DNA of 64,000 nucleotides from NCBI RefSeq assembly GCF_963082655.1, contig NC_081555.1, positions 92,519,819 to 92,583,818 of the forward strand, in the 5' to 3' direction. Source of the DNA: Stomoxys calcitrans. Its lineage: Eukaryota > Arthropoda > Insecta > Diptera > Muscidae. The notes below the pieces were generated by a model. That model searched no databases. It saw only the letters and a program-made list of their open reading frames with translations, and had not been told where the DNA came from. How positions within the stretch are numbered: position 1 is the stretch's first letter; each line of letters starts with the position of its first letter. Below are positions 45,377 through 56,135 of this stretch, piece after piece. The position numbers and the translations under genes were made by a program.

Positions 45377-46370
45377 AAGGATGGAGGGTATACTAATTTC
45401 GTCGTTCTGTTTGTAACTACTCGAAATATTCGTCTGAGACCCCATAAAGTATATATATTCTTGATCGTCGCGACATTTTATGTCGATCTAGCCGTGTCCG
45501 TCCGTCTGTCTGTCGAAAGCACGCTAACTTCCGAAGGAGTAAAGCTATCCGCTTGAAATTTTGCACAAATGCTTCTTATTAGTGTAGGTCGGTTGGTATT
45601 GTAAATGGGCCATATCGGTCCATGTTTTGATATAGCTGCCATATAAACCGATCTTGGGTCTTGACTTCTTGAGCCTCTAGAGGGCGCAATTCTTAACCGA
45701 TTTGAATGAATTTTAGCACAAAGTATTTTGTTATGATATCCAACAACTGTGTCAAATAAGGTTCAAATCGGTTCATAACCTGATATAGCTGTCATATAAA
45801 CCGATCTTGGGTCTTGACTTCTTGAGCCTCTAGAGAGCGCAATTCTTAACCGATTTGAATGAAATTTAATACGAAGAATTTTGTCATGAAATCCAACAAC
45901 TGTGTCAAATAAGGTTCAAATCGGTTCATAACCTGATATAGCTACCATATAAACCGATCTGGGATCTTGACTTCTTGAGCCTCTAGAGGTCGCAATTATT
46001 ATACGATTTTCCTGAAATTTTGTACGATGGATCCTCTTATGACCATCAACATACGTGTTTAATATGGTCTGAATCGGTCTATAGACCCATACAGCTCCCA
46101 TATAAATCGATCTCCCTATTTTACTTCTTGAGCCCCCACAGGGCGCAATTCTTATTCGAATTGGCTGACATTTTACACAGGTCTCCACCATATAATTTAA
46201 TTGTTGTCCGAACAGAACCATATCTTGATATCGCTCTAATAGCAGAGCAAGTCTTTTTCTGTATCCTGTTTTTGCCTAAGAAGAGATGCGGGGAAAGAAC
46301 TCGACAAATGCGATCCATGGTGGAGGGTATAAAAGATTTGGCCCGGCCGAACTTAGCACGCTTTTAGTTG
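45377..46370 (+). mobile_element. DINE-1-like (HINE) element, first bases missing
   Basis: It begins AGGATGGAGGGTATACTAAT just inside the usual 5' subterminal repeat. The leader GACCCCATAAAGTATATATA and the GTGTCCGTCCGTCTGTCTGT tract are intact. About three 153-bp units follow, then CATGGTGGAGGGTATA, GGCCCGGCCGAACTTAGCAC and AGTTG before T. Confidence 0.85.
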
Positions 46371-47124
46371 TTATATATAAGATCACTGCAAATCGGCAAA
46401 CATATATATAGGAGCTATACCCAAATCTGAACCGATTTTTTCTAATTTCAATAGGTTTTGTCTCTAGACCGAAAAACAAGCCTCTACCAATTAATATCCG
46501 CACTCTCTTTTCAACCTTACCTAGCCTAACTCTAGGTATTTGTGTCATTGACTGCAGTTAAAACTTTTTAATCAAAACAATTTTCGGACATTCAGTTATT
46601 CACGTTTTCCATACAAATTACATTCCTTCTATGTGTCCCTCCTAACATAATGCACCATTTAAACCATGCTGTTTTTTGCTGTATATTGTAGTTTTTTTCT
46701 ATTTGTCCTATTCAAATTGCATTGTTCTATGGTTGATTTGTTTTAATTCGATGATTTTTTCCATTGAATGCACATTACAATGCATTAATGTGCGACTACT
46801 ACAAAATTCACTTGACTGCGTTTTAAGCATTGAAAACAATTAAAGTAGCTCATCTGTGAGCAAGTGTAGCCGATTAATTTAATTGATACCAGATTAGTCG
46901 CAGAATTAGCGGCGTTTGAAGGAATTTGCTTTGATGGGGAATGGTAGTGGAATTTTTCTGTTCCTATTCATTGTTGTGTTGAGCAGTGCAATGGAAAATT
47001 TTAAAAATTTTTTATGGAACATATATAAAAAGGTGTTTTAAGGCAAATTACATAACAAAACTCATAGAAGTCGAAAGATATATGAACAACCGAAAGGCAA
47101 ACCGTCGAACGGCACAAGAAACAG
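46371..47124. other. Mostly unique AT-rich spacer
   Basis: 46390-46450 holds a short HINE-type scrap (CATATATATAGGAGCTATAC). The rest has no match and no gene. Confidence 0.4.
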
Positions 47125-47209
47125 GGGCATTTTTTCAAAATTTAATTTTTTAAGAAAATTTTGCCAAATTTTAATTTTTAAAATTGCTTGGAAAATTTTG
47201 GACAGAGCC
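47125..47209. repeat. 29-bp AT-rich repeat fragment
   Basis: Two to three degenerate units of the TTAAGAAAATTTTGCCAAAT type are present. Confidence 0.4.
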
Positions 47210-48756
47210 CGTTCCGCTGCGCCTTCTTTCACTCTCTTATTTTATCTGAGCCTTATACTTTTACGGTCAAGAAATAGGTCCTGTTTGGGGGTGCTTGTAC
47301 GGCTTTTCAGATATTTCGCCCCAATGAGGATAACATATTGGTGCTTTACTCCCAAATACGTTTCATTTCAGCTTTAATTTGATGCTTTATGATCGCTAAA
47401 TATGTCCGGTATGGGGGTATTTTTTGGGGTGAGGTGGACCCCCCATATATCAGATCCGTGCTCCAGTCTCAAATGCCTTCCATTTGAGCCCCATATTGTC
47501 ATTATTGGTTTATTTTTCCATTTGGCGGGCTTTGGAGGTGGGGCGGCCCCCTAAATAGGGATACTAAATTTCTGTTTTTGAGTTATTTTAAACAATGTAA
47601 ATTTCGCTTAAATTGCAGCACCCATTTCCGTGATTTGGCGTTTTTGAAAAAAGGGGTAAGGGGAGGGTCCGCCCATTAAATTTTGGATGTCAGATTTATT
47701 TCATTATCTTGCTTTTGATGGTGGTTTGGGGTAGCCAAACCCTTTGTCTCAAAAGTGGATATCAGATTCATACTCTAAACCACATTTGAGCTACATATTG
47801 CTATAGTCGGTTCAGGGGGAGTTTACGAGATGAGACGTCCCTGAAACAAAAATGCAATTTTTGCCCATGAACATTCCACTCAGGAACAGGGGCAAACTTC
47901 TCACATGGCAATGAGTGCAGTCCGGTTCAAGTTTTTAAGCTCAATGATAAGGGGCCTCCTTTTTATAGCCGAGTCCGAACGGCGTGCCGCACCTCTTTGG
48001 AGAGAAGTTTTACATGGCTAGTACCTCACAAATGTTACCAGCATTAGGAGGGGAAAACCAGAACTGAAAATTTTTTCTGATGGTCTCGCCAGGATTCGAA
48101 CCCAGGCGTTCAGCGTCATAGGCGGACATGCTAACCTCTGCGCTACGGTGACCTCCCTGAAACACTTGGACATAAAACAGATATCAAATGTGAGCCACTT
48201 TTCACCATAATCCACAAATATGTCAAGTTTGAGGGGTAGGGTGGGGTGGCCACGCACTTAGCCCTGAAACAATATCAACATCGTGCTCTACTGTTAAATT
48301 CTTTTTATTTGAGCCCCAATTGCAATTGGTTTAGACCACCTCCAAACACTTGACCTCAATCAAGTACCTATTTGATCTCCTTATTGCCATAGCAGGCTAA
48401 CATGGCCCATTTTCAAGGTGGCTTAGGTTTCGGACCCTGAAATAGAGTCAACATGGTGGTAGAGCACAATTTTGTTTAAGCCCCATAATGTCAAGCATTT
48501 TGAAGGTGGTTATCAAGATATTCAGGATTACGGGTCTCGTTCGGATCCATACATATTATTATTTTTTTGTATTGGTTATCTACATTCAAAATCATATTTC
48601 AAAGTTGCCACTTGGAATACCACATTTTTAAAGATCCGCAGGTCCTCCTGTGACTATCCCAATTTGAGGTTAGAAAGTGTGCTCTCCTACCAAAGATCTT
48701 TAATTACTGTCCTATTCTATCAGCAGTGGATCAGCATTCGTGTTCTTCTCTCAAAT
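47210..48756 (+). repeat. ~130-bp-unit family, interrupted by a SINE
   Basis: Degenerate units (CATTTGAGCCCCATATTGTC, CCCGAAATAGAGTCAACATG-like) lie on both sides of the SINE at 47849-48153. Beyond about 48500 the sequence drifts and the right boundary is approximate. Confidence 0.65.
47849..48153 (-). mobile_element. Full-length tRNA-derived SINE with 11-bp target duplication
   Basis: Read on the minus strand: head GGTCACCGTAGCGCAGAGGT with A box TAGCGCAGAGG, anticodon-arm-like GTCCGCCTATGACGCTGAAC, perfect B box GGTTCGAATCC, then CAGCGG-less spacer sequence, the body with GGCACGCCGTTCGGACTCGG, and the 3' tail TTCCTGAGTGGAATGTTCAT ending in a short AAAAATTGCATTTT. It is flanked by TCCCTGAAACA at 47838-47848 and 48154-48164. 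At 305 bp this is the best reference copy of the family in the window. It would be transcribed by RNA polymerase III and moved by a LINE. Confidence 0.9.
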
Positions 48757-48872
48757 ATCTAATATGGTTGAAAAGTCTTTTAACCAAATACGAAATACGT
48801 CCCATGGTGGTTGGTGTGCGTTGCTATCTTTGGATTTCTTTTTCCATTTGCATCTCCGATCATTGAGCTCGT
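48757..48872. repeat. Dispersed repeat X, copy 2
   Basis: This matches 13113-13225 along its length with roughly ten to fifteen differences by eye. No terminal repeats or target duplication were identified. Confidence 0.65.
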
Positions 48873-48884
48873 TTCGAATGACTC

Positions 48885-49060
48885 AAAAAACTCAATTTCT
48901 ATGGAAATTTTTGTCAAAAATTTCATTTCAATAGGATATTTGTTAAATATTCGTTTTATAGCAAATTTTGGCAAAATTTCAGTTCTCTAGAAAATTTTGT
49001 TAAAATTTCAGTTCCATAGGAAATTTTGCCAAAATTTCATTTCTATAGGAAACTAGCCGA
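48885..49060. repeat. 29-bp AT-rich repeat array
   Basis: Five to six units such as TTTCTATAGGAAACTAG and TTCCATAGGAAATTTTGCCA are present. Confidence 0.7.
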
Positions 49061-50577
49061 ACCAAGCCAAATAGATATCAAATTCGTTCTTTATTCCCAA
49101 TAGAAATGAAGTTCAGTTCAGGGGGTGCTTTGGGGCGTACCCCAAAACACTTGGCTCCAAAATTGGATATCAAATTCGTTTTCTACTCTCAAATACCTTT
49201 TATTAGAGTCCCATATAGCCATGGTCGGCTAATATGCCCATTTGAGGGTATCTGGGGATGGGCGTCCTCCCATTACTTGGACCTAATGTTTTATGCCATA
49301 TTTGTAATATACTACCAAACACTTTGCATTTGAGTCCCATATTGACATAAACTTCGATTATATCTGTTTAGAGGAGTTTTGGGGACCCAAATTTCAATAC
49401 TATGTTCGTTTTCTGGTCTCCAATACCCTTGTTGTGCTCATCGGACCACTTTCGGATATGGGGGGGGGGTTTTGGGGTAAGGGGGAGGGTCCGGCTTCAC
49501 CCGATATCTAAAAAATATATATCTTATGTTTTCAGCCAGACCACCCTGCACAATATGCGAAAATCCTTGTGTCCTTCCAGACAAACGTACACAAGCAGCC
49601 AAGTATCATATAGTCATAATGGGTCTAATGGCGTTTTTGAGGGGTGGCGAGAACCTCTATACTTCGATCTGATTTTGCTTGCCAGATTCGAAATCTTCTC
49701 CCGAATACCTTTTATTTGAGCCCCATATTGAATCGAACGTCCAATATGTCTGTTTGGGGGAGTTTTGGGGTTGGGGCGGCCCGATGGGTACTTAGATCAA
49801 ATTTTAATATCATATTCGTATTCTACTCTCCAATACCTTTCATTTGATACCTACATTGTCTCGATCGGTCCACTTTTGATTTTGGGTTGTGTTTTTGGCA
49901 TAAGGGGGAGAGTCCTTCCCCCTTCCGATACCGAACAAGTATTTAGCCTATGTTTCCTTGCAGACCAACCTACACAATATGCGAAAATTTCGAGAAAATC
50001 GGTTCTGCCGTTTTTGAGTCTATACGAAATAAACGAACCGAGTCCCATATATCCGTGATTGGCTAAGGTGCCCATTTTTGGCGTTTTTGTGGGGGTGGGG
50101 TGACCCCCTATACTTCGACATGAATTTGTACGCCAGATTCGTTATCTACTTCTGTTATCAGTAAATTATAAAGCCTATCGTCTACTTACTGACCATATTC
50201 GTAATCTACTCCCGAATACCTTTCATTTGAGTACCATATTTTCATGATTGTCAAATAAGCCTATTTTAAAGGGTTTTGGGGCTGGGACGGTACCTCAGGT
50301 ACTTGGATCCAACTTTTATTATGAAATTCGTACTCTACTCTTGAATAGCTTGCATTTAACCCATATTGCCCCGATCGGTTCACATTCATTTTTGGGTTGT
50401 ACTTTTGTGGTTAAGGGGGAGGGTCCGCCCCCTCCCGATATCAAAAAATTATATAGCCTATGTTTCCTTCCAGACCAACCTACACAATCTGCGAAAATTT
50501 CAAGGTAATCGGTTCAGCCGATTTTAAGTCTATACGGATCAAACAAACAAAAATTGAATTTTATATAAAAGAATTTG
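49061..50577 (+). repeat. ~130-bp-unit family with preserved terminal repeat
   Basis: Units contain CCTTTCATTTGATACCTACA, GGGGGAGGGTCCG and CAGACCAACCTACACAAT. The right end CAAACAAACAAAAATTGAAT (50541-50569) is the inverse of the end at 29621, giving a terminal inverted repeat of about 28 bp. Sequences like CGGTTCAGCCGATTTTAAGT precede it. Confidence 0.75.
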
Positions 50578-50579
50578 TA

Positions 50580-50915
50580 AATATTTAATTTCTTTAGAAA
50601 ATTGTGTCAACATTTCATTTCTTTAGAAAATTGTGTCAACATTTCTTTGCTTTAGGAAATTTTGTCAAAATTTCAATTCTATAGGAAATTTGGTCAAAAT
50701 TTGAGTTCTGCAGGAAATTTGGTCAAAATTTTAGTTCTATAGAAAATTTGATCAAAATTTCAGTTCTGTAGGAACTTTTGTTAAAATTTTATTTCTGTAG
50801 GAAATTTTGTCAAAATTTCTTTTGTATAGGAAATTTTGTCAAAATTTCTTTTCTATAGGAAATTTTGTCAAAATTTCTTTTCTATAGGAAATTTTGTCAT
50901 AAATTCTTTTGAAGC
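50580..50915. repeat. 29-bp repeat array, best preserved copy
   Basis: About eleven units are present. In the last three the GG positions are 50829, 50858 and 50887, an exact 29-bp period, and the units TTCTATAGGAAATTTTGTCA are nearly identical. Confidence 0.85.
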
Positions 50916-51750
50916 TATTTAGGAGTTTCGTAAGTTCTACACATATGACTTTCTCGATTGACTTAAAGCCATTCTGATAACAAAAACCCAAAAAAGGAGG
51001 TACCCCATAAGTTGTCCTGCAAGAATTAAAATCGCTAGGTGCCAACGAACTTATGTTGAATTACACTCGCATTCTGCTCTCGCTAGACGATGAGAATAGT
51101 TGTGAATTGTGGCCGCAGCACTGTTTAACCATTTTTATGCTGACAAAAACGCCTCTTTTATGCTATGCGAGACTATTTTCTGTTATCCATCCTACTCAGG
51201 CAACAGAGGGCAAAAGGGGACATAGCCCATGACACTTAGCAAGGCAAGAAACACGATATTGGAGACAGACACCCAGAGAGGCTGGCACAAATGGCATAGT
51301 AACACAAGACGGGAGGGCCCACTTGTACAAACAGCATCATCAGAATATAGCGACTCTATATAAAAACATCGACTTTATTACTTTGTGAGTCAATAACAAC
51401 AAATTGAAGAACACGATGCAGTTGTAGCTGTCGTGGCAGGATGTTCTCCGGTTTGCAATAACGTATCATCCTTTTTAAGGATATGACACGGAAAGTAGTC
51501 TCAATAGTAAAGTGAAACTATATTAAAATGTTAAGTAAGTGGGAAAGACAGCGAGAACTTTTAGGGATATTAAATATTGATTGAATATTTTAGAGTGACA
51601 AGGAAACGTTTGCATTTTTTAATATTACAAACAGAGAACTTGTGAAAGCATTTTTTTTAAATCTATGAATAAGAATAGAATCAAAGGACTTTTTTGAAAT
51701 AGTGGTTGATGAATTTCTTCAAGGATACAAACTTTCAGCCGGTAAGAAAG
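50916..51750. other. Unique-looking block, no gene recognised
   Basis: 51000-51350 has balanced composition and may be host sequence or an old element, but no domain or family match was seen. 51480-51750 is AT-rich. Confidence 0.35.
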
Positions 51751-53836
51751 GGGAAAAGTCGGGCTGTGCCGACTGTATATTACCCTACTCCTACCCTATA
51801 AGTACAATGTGGGAACTATATCCAATTCTGAACCAATTTTGATCGACCTCGGCAAGCATACATGTTCAAAATGTAATAACTACGGTTGACAAATTACAAC
51901 ATTATTGCAAATTGCCCAAAATCTGACAAACATATATAAAGGAGCTATATTGAATTCTGACCCGATTTCGAGCCAACTTCTCAGATAATGTGGAAGTCGT
52001 CGAGCAAGGCGTTGTACAAAGTTTTGAAAAAAATTGGTTAGTAAATGCGTTTGCAATGGTTCTAGGAGTGAAAATCGCGCGATATATATAAATGAGAGCT
52101 ATATCTAAATCTGAACCGATTTCTATGAAATTCACCAATAATGTCGATAGTCATAAGAAAATCATTCCTACCAAAATTCGAGAGAATCGGTTAACAAGTG
52201 ACCATCTTATTGCATTATTTTTGTAAATCGGACGAACATATATATGGGAGCTATATCCGAATCTGAACCGATTTCAAGCAAACTTCTCAGATATTGTGGT
52301 AGTCGTCGAGGAAGGCGTTGTACAAAATTTTGGGAAAATTGGTCAATAAATGCGCTTGCAATGGATTTAGGAGTGAAAATCGGGCGATATATATAAATGA
52401 GAGCTATATCTAAATCTGAACCGATTTCTACGAAATTCATTTACAAATGACCTTTTTATTGAGGCTACTCCAACAATAAAATCATATATCGGATCCAAGA
52501 TATATAAGGGAGCTATATCTATAAATCTGAACCGATTTTGTTGAAATTTGGCGGACACAGTGAGATATAAAATAGAGCATCTCTTACCAGATTTGGTAAT
52601 GGTCAGACTAAAATTGTAGCTACAGCAGTCATAGAAACGCGAATCGGATGAAAGACGTATATGGGAGCTATATCAAAATCTGCACCGATTTTGATAAAAT
52701 ATGGCATACGTATTGAGACATCAAATGGTACATTTTTACCAAATTCGGTAATAGGTTAGGTTAGGTTTAAGTGGCAGTCTGCCATCAGACTCACTTAGAC
52801 GTTTTCGTCCATTGTGATACCACAGGAAAAGTTCCTACCGTTGAACCATCCAGATGGCTTTAAAAAGCCCAATAACTTGTAAATGTTCAAATCCGCTTAA
52901 TCAGACAGGTTCTCAAAAAAATTACAACTTAAAGTGAAACCCCTTCTGACTGCTAGTGCGGGACACACACACAGAAGGTGTTCTATTGTCTCTTATTTTT
53001 CGATGTCGTCATAGCTTCTGCAAAATGCGTTGCTGGCAACATTCAGTCTGACACAATGACTGAGACGTCTGTTCTAGCCAATGACAGCAAAGCAGTAGAC
53101 TTCTTCAAATCTAGATTAGGCCACATAGATTTGGAATGCTCACAGCCCCTTTTTTGTGACCATCTATCATTAGTTGTTCCTCGGGATTGGTCCTGAAAAC
53201 TTAGCTTACATGTGGCTAGAGGCATACCCACAGGTTCCAGTATGCTTGGAATGTATAGGGTAGTTTCTAGACTCGCAAGCTCGTCCGCTTTACAATTACC
53301 TGGGATATCTCTGTGGCTCGGCACCCAGAACAGGTGAATTTTGAACTGTTTAGCCATCTCGTTGAGAGATCTGCGACAGTCGAGGGCGGTTTTTATGTTC
53401 AGAAATACGCTCTCTAGGGATTTAATGGCTGCCTATATGTCTGAGAAAATATTTATGCCAATCATAATGACATTATATCTTAGCCATTCCGCCACTTCCT
53501 TAATTGGAAGGATCTCCGCTTGATACAAACTGCAGTGGTTGGGTAACCTTTTCGATATGACCAGTTCTAGATCTTTAGAGTACACCCCAAAGCCCACTTT
53601 GTCTCTTAGTTTGGAACCATCCTTATAGAAGTCTATGTAACTTCTGTTGCCAGGGATATCGTAGTCCCAATCGGTTCTATCAGGAATAGTGGTATAGTAC
53701 TTTTTATCAAAATTTGGTAATGCTCGGAGTAAAAATGTGGCTACCACCACAACCATAAAAGCTTATATCGGATGAAAGATATATAAGGGAGCTATATCTA
53801 AATCTGATCCGATTTTTTTCCAATTTTAATATATTT
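51751..53836 (-). repeat. HINE-like divergent subfamily, minus orientation, split by LINE B
   Basis: Units with ATATATATGGGAGCTATATC, GAACCGATTTCTATGAAATT and GGGCGATATATATAAATGAG occur. The sequence breaks at 52752 and resumes at 53710 in the same register as the LINE B insertion. Similar DNA lies at 42391-43110. Confidence 0.7.
52753..53709 (-). pseudogene. LINE B copy 2: RNase H and C-terminus, 5' truncated, 12-bp TSD
   Basis: On the minus strand: SYIDFYKDGSKLRDKVGFGV (first Asp), LYQAEILPIKEVAEWL (Glu), INIFSDI (Asp), FWVPSHRDIPGNCKADELAS (His and Asp). All four RNase H catalytic positions are therefore visible. A degraded Cys/His region follows, then the tail ACCTAACCTAACCT. Direct repeats AAATTCGGTAAT (52741-52752) and AAATTTGGTAAT (53710-53721) flank it, and joining them restores the HINE sequence seen at 52597-52620. 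Frameshifts and a stop separate the domains. Confidence 0.85.
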
Positions 53837-53930
53837 CATAAGGACCATACAACAGGTTCAGATAACATCTTGTCTTGGCTTAGGCGGAGCGATGAGGACC
53901 ATGCCCACTAGGGCACTAGAGACTATTCTA

Positions 53931-54162
53931 CAGGGTGGCTGATGAATATTGCTACAATGATGAATATTGCTACATTTTTTTTTCGGTGTATGGAATACAT
54001 TTTTCTTTTATTCATGTTAAATTAAATTATTAAATTAATTATTAAATTATTATTAATTAAATTAATTAATTAATTAATTAAATTAATTATTAAATTATTA
54101 TTATTAAATAGAAAAAAAGTTATTACATTTTTTTTTGGTAGCGGCTTTCATCAGCCACCCTG
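53931..54162 (+). mobile_element. 232-bp MITE with TA target duplication, copy 2
   Basis: It has the same length as the copy at 17144-17375 and no difference was found reading base by base. It lies between ACTATTCTA and TAGATATCC. The related LINE A copy at 63913-63932 reads ACTATTCTAGATATCC, which is the empty site and proves duplication of TA. Confidence 0.9.
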
Positions 54163-54253
54163 TAGATATCCCATGCATTTATATACAAATTAAGTGTGAA
54201 ACAGGCACTAAGGCGATGGGAGAATGGATTGAGGATGGGAGCAGCTTATACCA

Positions 54254-55021
54254 AAATTGCAAATTTTGCCCATGAACAATCCATTAAGGAACAGGGGCAA
54301 ACTTCTAATATATCAATGAGTGTTGTCCTATTCAAGTTTAAGCTGAAAGATAAGGGGCATTTATTTACAACCGAGTCCGAACGGCGAGCTGCATTGCGAC
54401 ACCTCTTTGTGGAGAAGTTTATATATGGCTGCCATACCAAATGGTTCAGTACTTCACAAATGTCGCCAGCACTGCAAATTTTGCCCATGAACATTCCACT
54501 AAGGAACACGGGCAAACTTCTCACATATCAATGAGTGCAGTCCGATTTAAGTTTTAAGCTCAATGATAGGGGCCTCCTTTTTATAGCCGAGTCCGAACGG
54601 CGTACCGCAGTGCGACACCTCTTTGGGGAGAAGTTTTTACATGGCATAGTACCTCACAAATGTTGCCAGCTTTAGGAGGGGAAAACCACCGCAGAATTTT
54701 TTTTTCTGATGTTTTCGCCAGGATTCGAACCCAGCGTCATAGGCGGACATACCAACCTCTGCGCTACGGTGGCCTCCAGTGTCGCAAGCATTAGGAGGGG
54801 ATAAGGCCACTGAAAAAATTTTTTTGATGGTTTCGCCAGGATTCGAACCCAGGCGTTCAGCGTCATAGGCGGGCATGCTAACCTCTGCGCTACAATGGCC
54901 TCCAATATCGCCAGCATTAGGAAGGGATAACCCCCGCTGAAAAATTTTTGTGATGTTTTCGCCAGTTTTCGAATCCAGCGTCATAAGCGGATATGCTAAC
55001 CTCCGCGCTACGGTGGCCTCC
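54254..55021 (-). mobile_element. SINE concatemer: three tRNA-like heads and two bodies
   Basis: Read on the minus strand from 55021: head 1 (55021-54903, 119 bp, anticodon arm 8 nt shorter), head 2 (54902-54777, 126 bp, full-length), head 3 plus complete body (54776-54474), then a second headless body to 54254. Each head has A box TAGCGCAGAGG or a near match and a B box. Flanking TTATACCA (54246-54253) and TCATACCA (55022-55029) are a target duplication. Collapsing them restores an open LINE A reading frame (DGSSSYHRGINEA), so the whole 768 bp arrived as one unit. Confidence 0.85.
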
Positions 55022-56135
55022 TCATACCATCGCGGTATAAACGAGGCGACGACAAGAAACCTGGAAGGAAGGGATGAGGTTTCCGATAGGATACCTGAGA
55101 CGAGGTCGAGTGGGAGGCACTGCTGCCAGCGGCAAAGTCATGGACTGAGCGAAACCTAGTATTGCCATCTGGAGAGAACAGAGTGGGCCTGGGGGTCTAC
55201 ATTGAGAACCCAAGGGCGGAGATCTGTTTTAGACTGCCTGACCATAATACGGCCCTGCAGGCGGCAGGTGGTGCTAACGAATGGACGTCGAGTGTGAACA
55301 TCTTTACGGACAGTGAAATAGCCATAAGGGCAATAACAACTAGGAAGGTAAAGTCACGAACAGTCTTGCAGTGTAAGAAGTTGATTGACACCTCTGAGGA
55401 TGGCACAATCCGCATCGATTGTATGTCGGGCTATAACGGAGTAAGGGGAAATGAAAGGCCAGACGATTTGGTGATGAAGGCCAGAGAACTGCCGCCAATG
55501 AACTTGGTTAACCCGAAGCCTTTCGGGTCGACGCAGTCCTAGCAAAGTGCGTGGGCGACGAACGCTGTAACTCTGTGAAACAGCGAAATAGTAGTAGTAG
55601 GAGATCTGTATAGCTATTGGTATCATAACGGGACACACAGGACTACGAGCTCACTTATGCAAAATTGGAGCGGCAAGAGATAGCATGTGATGATAGGGCA
55701 TGCAGGGAAGATGATGAGACGTTGGAGCATTTCCTATGTCATTGCCTGAAAGGAAGTAAGAAGGAGGTCTGTATAGCTTTCGGTATCAGAAAGGGACACA
55801 TGGGACTACGTGCTCACTTATGCAAAATCGGTGCGGCAAGTGATAGCATGTGTAGGGCATGTGGGGAAGGTGATGAGACGGTGGAGCATTTTCTATGTCC
55901 CTGCTCGGTTTCGCGGTTAGACAACGGTACTTAGGTGAGAACCCAATACCAGACTTGAACCAAACTTAGGGGGGTGGTACGGAAAACAATTAAGGATTTT
56001 GTTTTCCTATAGTTTTTAGAGTGCACAAAAAGCCGATTATTGGCTTAGGTGTGTGTCCATAGTGGCATGGGGTGGATTAATAATCGCATCCTCTTTTCAA
56101 CCTAACCTAGCCCTAACCTAAAATATTTCATTCCT

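Larger units (their letters stand above)
53837..56135 (+). pseudogene. LINE A copy: RT C-terminus, RNase H, duplicated CCHC, 3' tail
   Basis: In order: RT C-terminal segment (GACCATGCCCACTAGGGCAC, matching 63890), MITE at 53931, LRRWENGLRMGAA, SINE concatemer at 54254, then SSYHRGINEATTRNLEGRD, VGLGVYIENPRAEICFRLPD, VNIFTDSEIAIRAI (RNase H Asp) and YNGVRGNERPDDL (His of the PGH motif replaced by Tyr). The zinc-knuckle module occurs twice 163 bp apart: a degraded one at 55605-55745 and CRACGEGDETVEHFLCPC at 55850-55905. The 3' UTR has GCTTAGGTGTGTGTCCATAG and the tail is CAACCTAACCTAGCCCTAAC. No intact ORF remains. Confidence 0.8.

Noticed and set aside
48056..48156. Possible genuine tRNA gene (A and B boxes present)
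   Set aside because: The arms pair poorly, no complete acceptor stem closes, and the same sequence recurs with a SINE body in many copies, so it is a SINE head.
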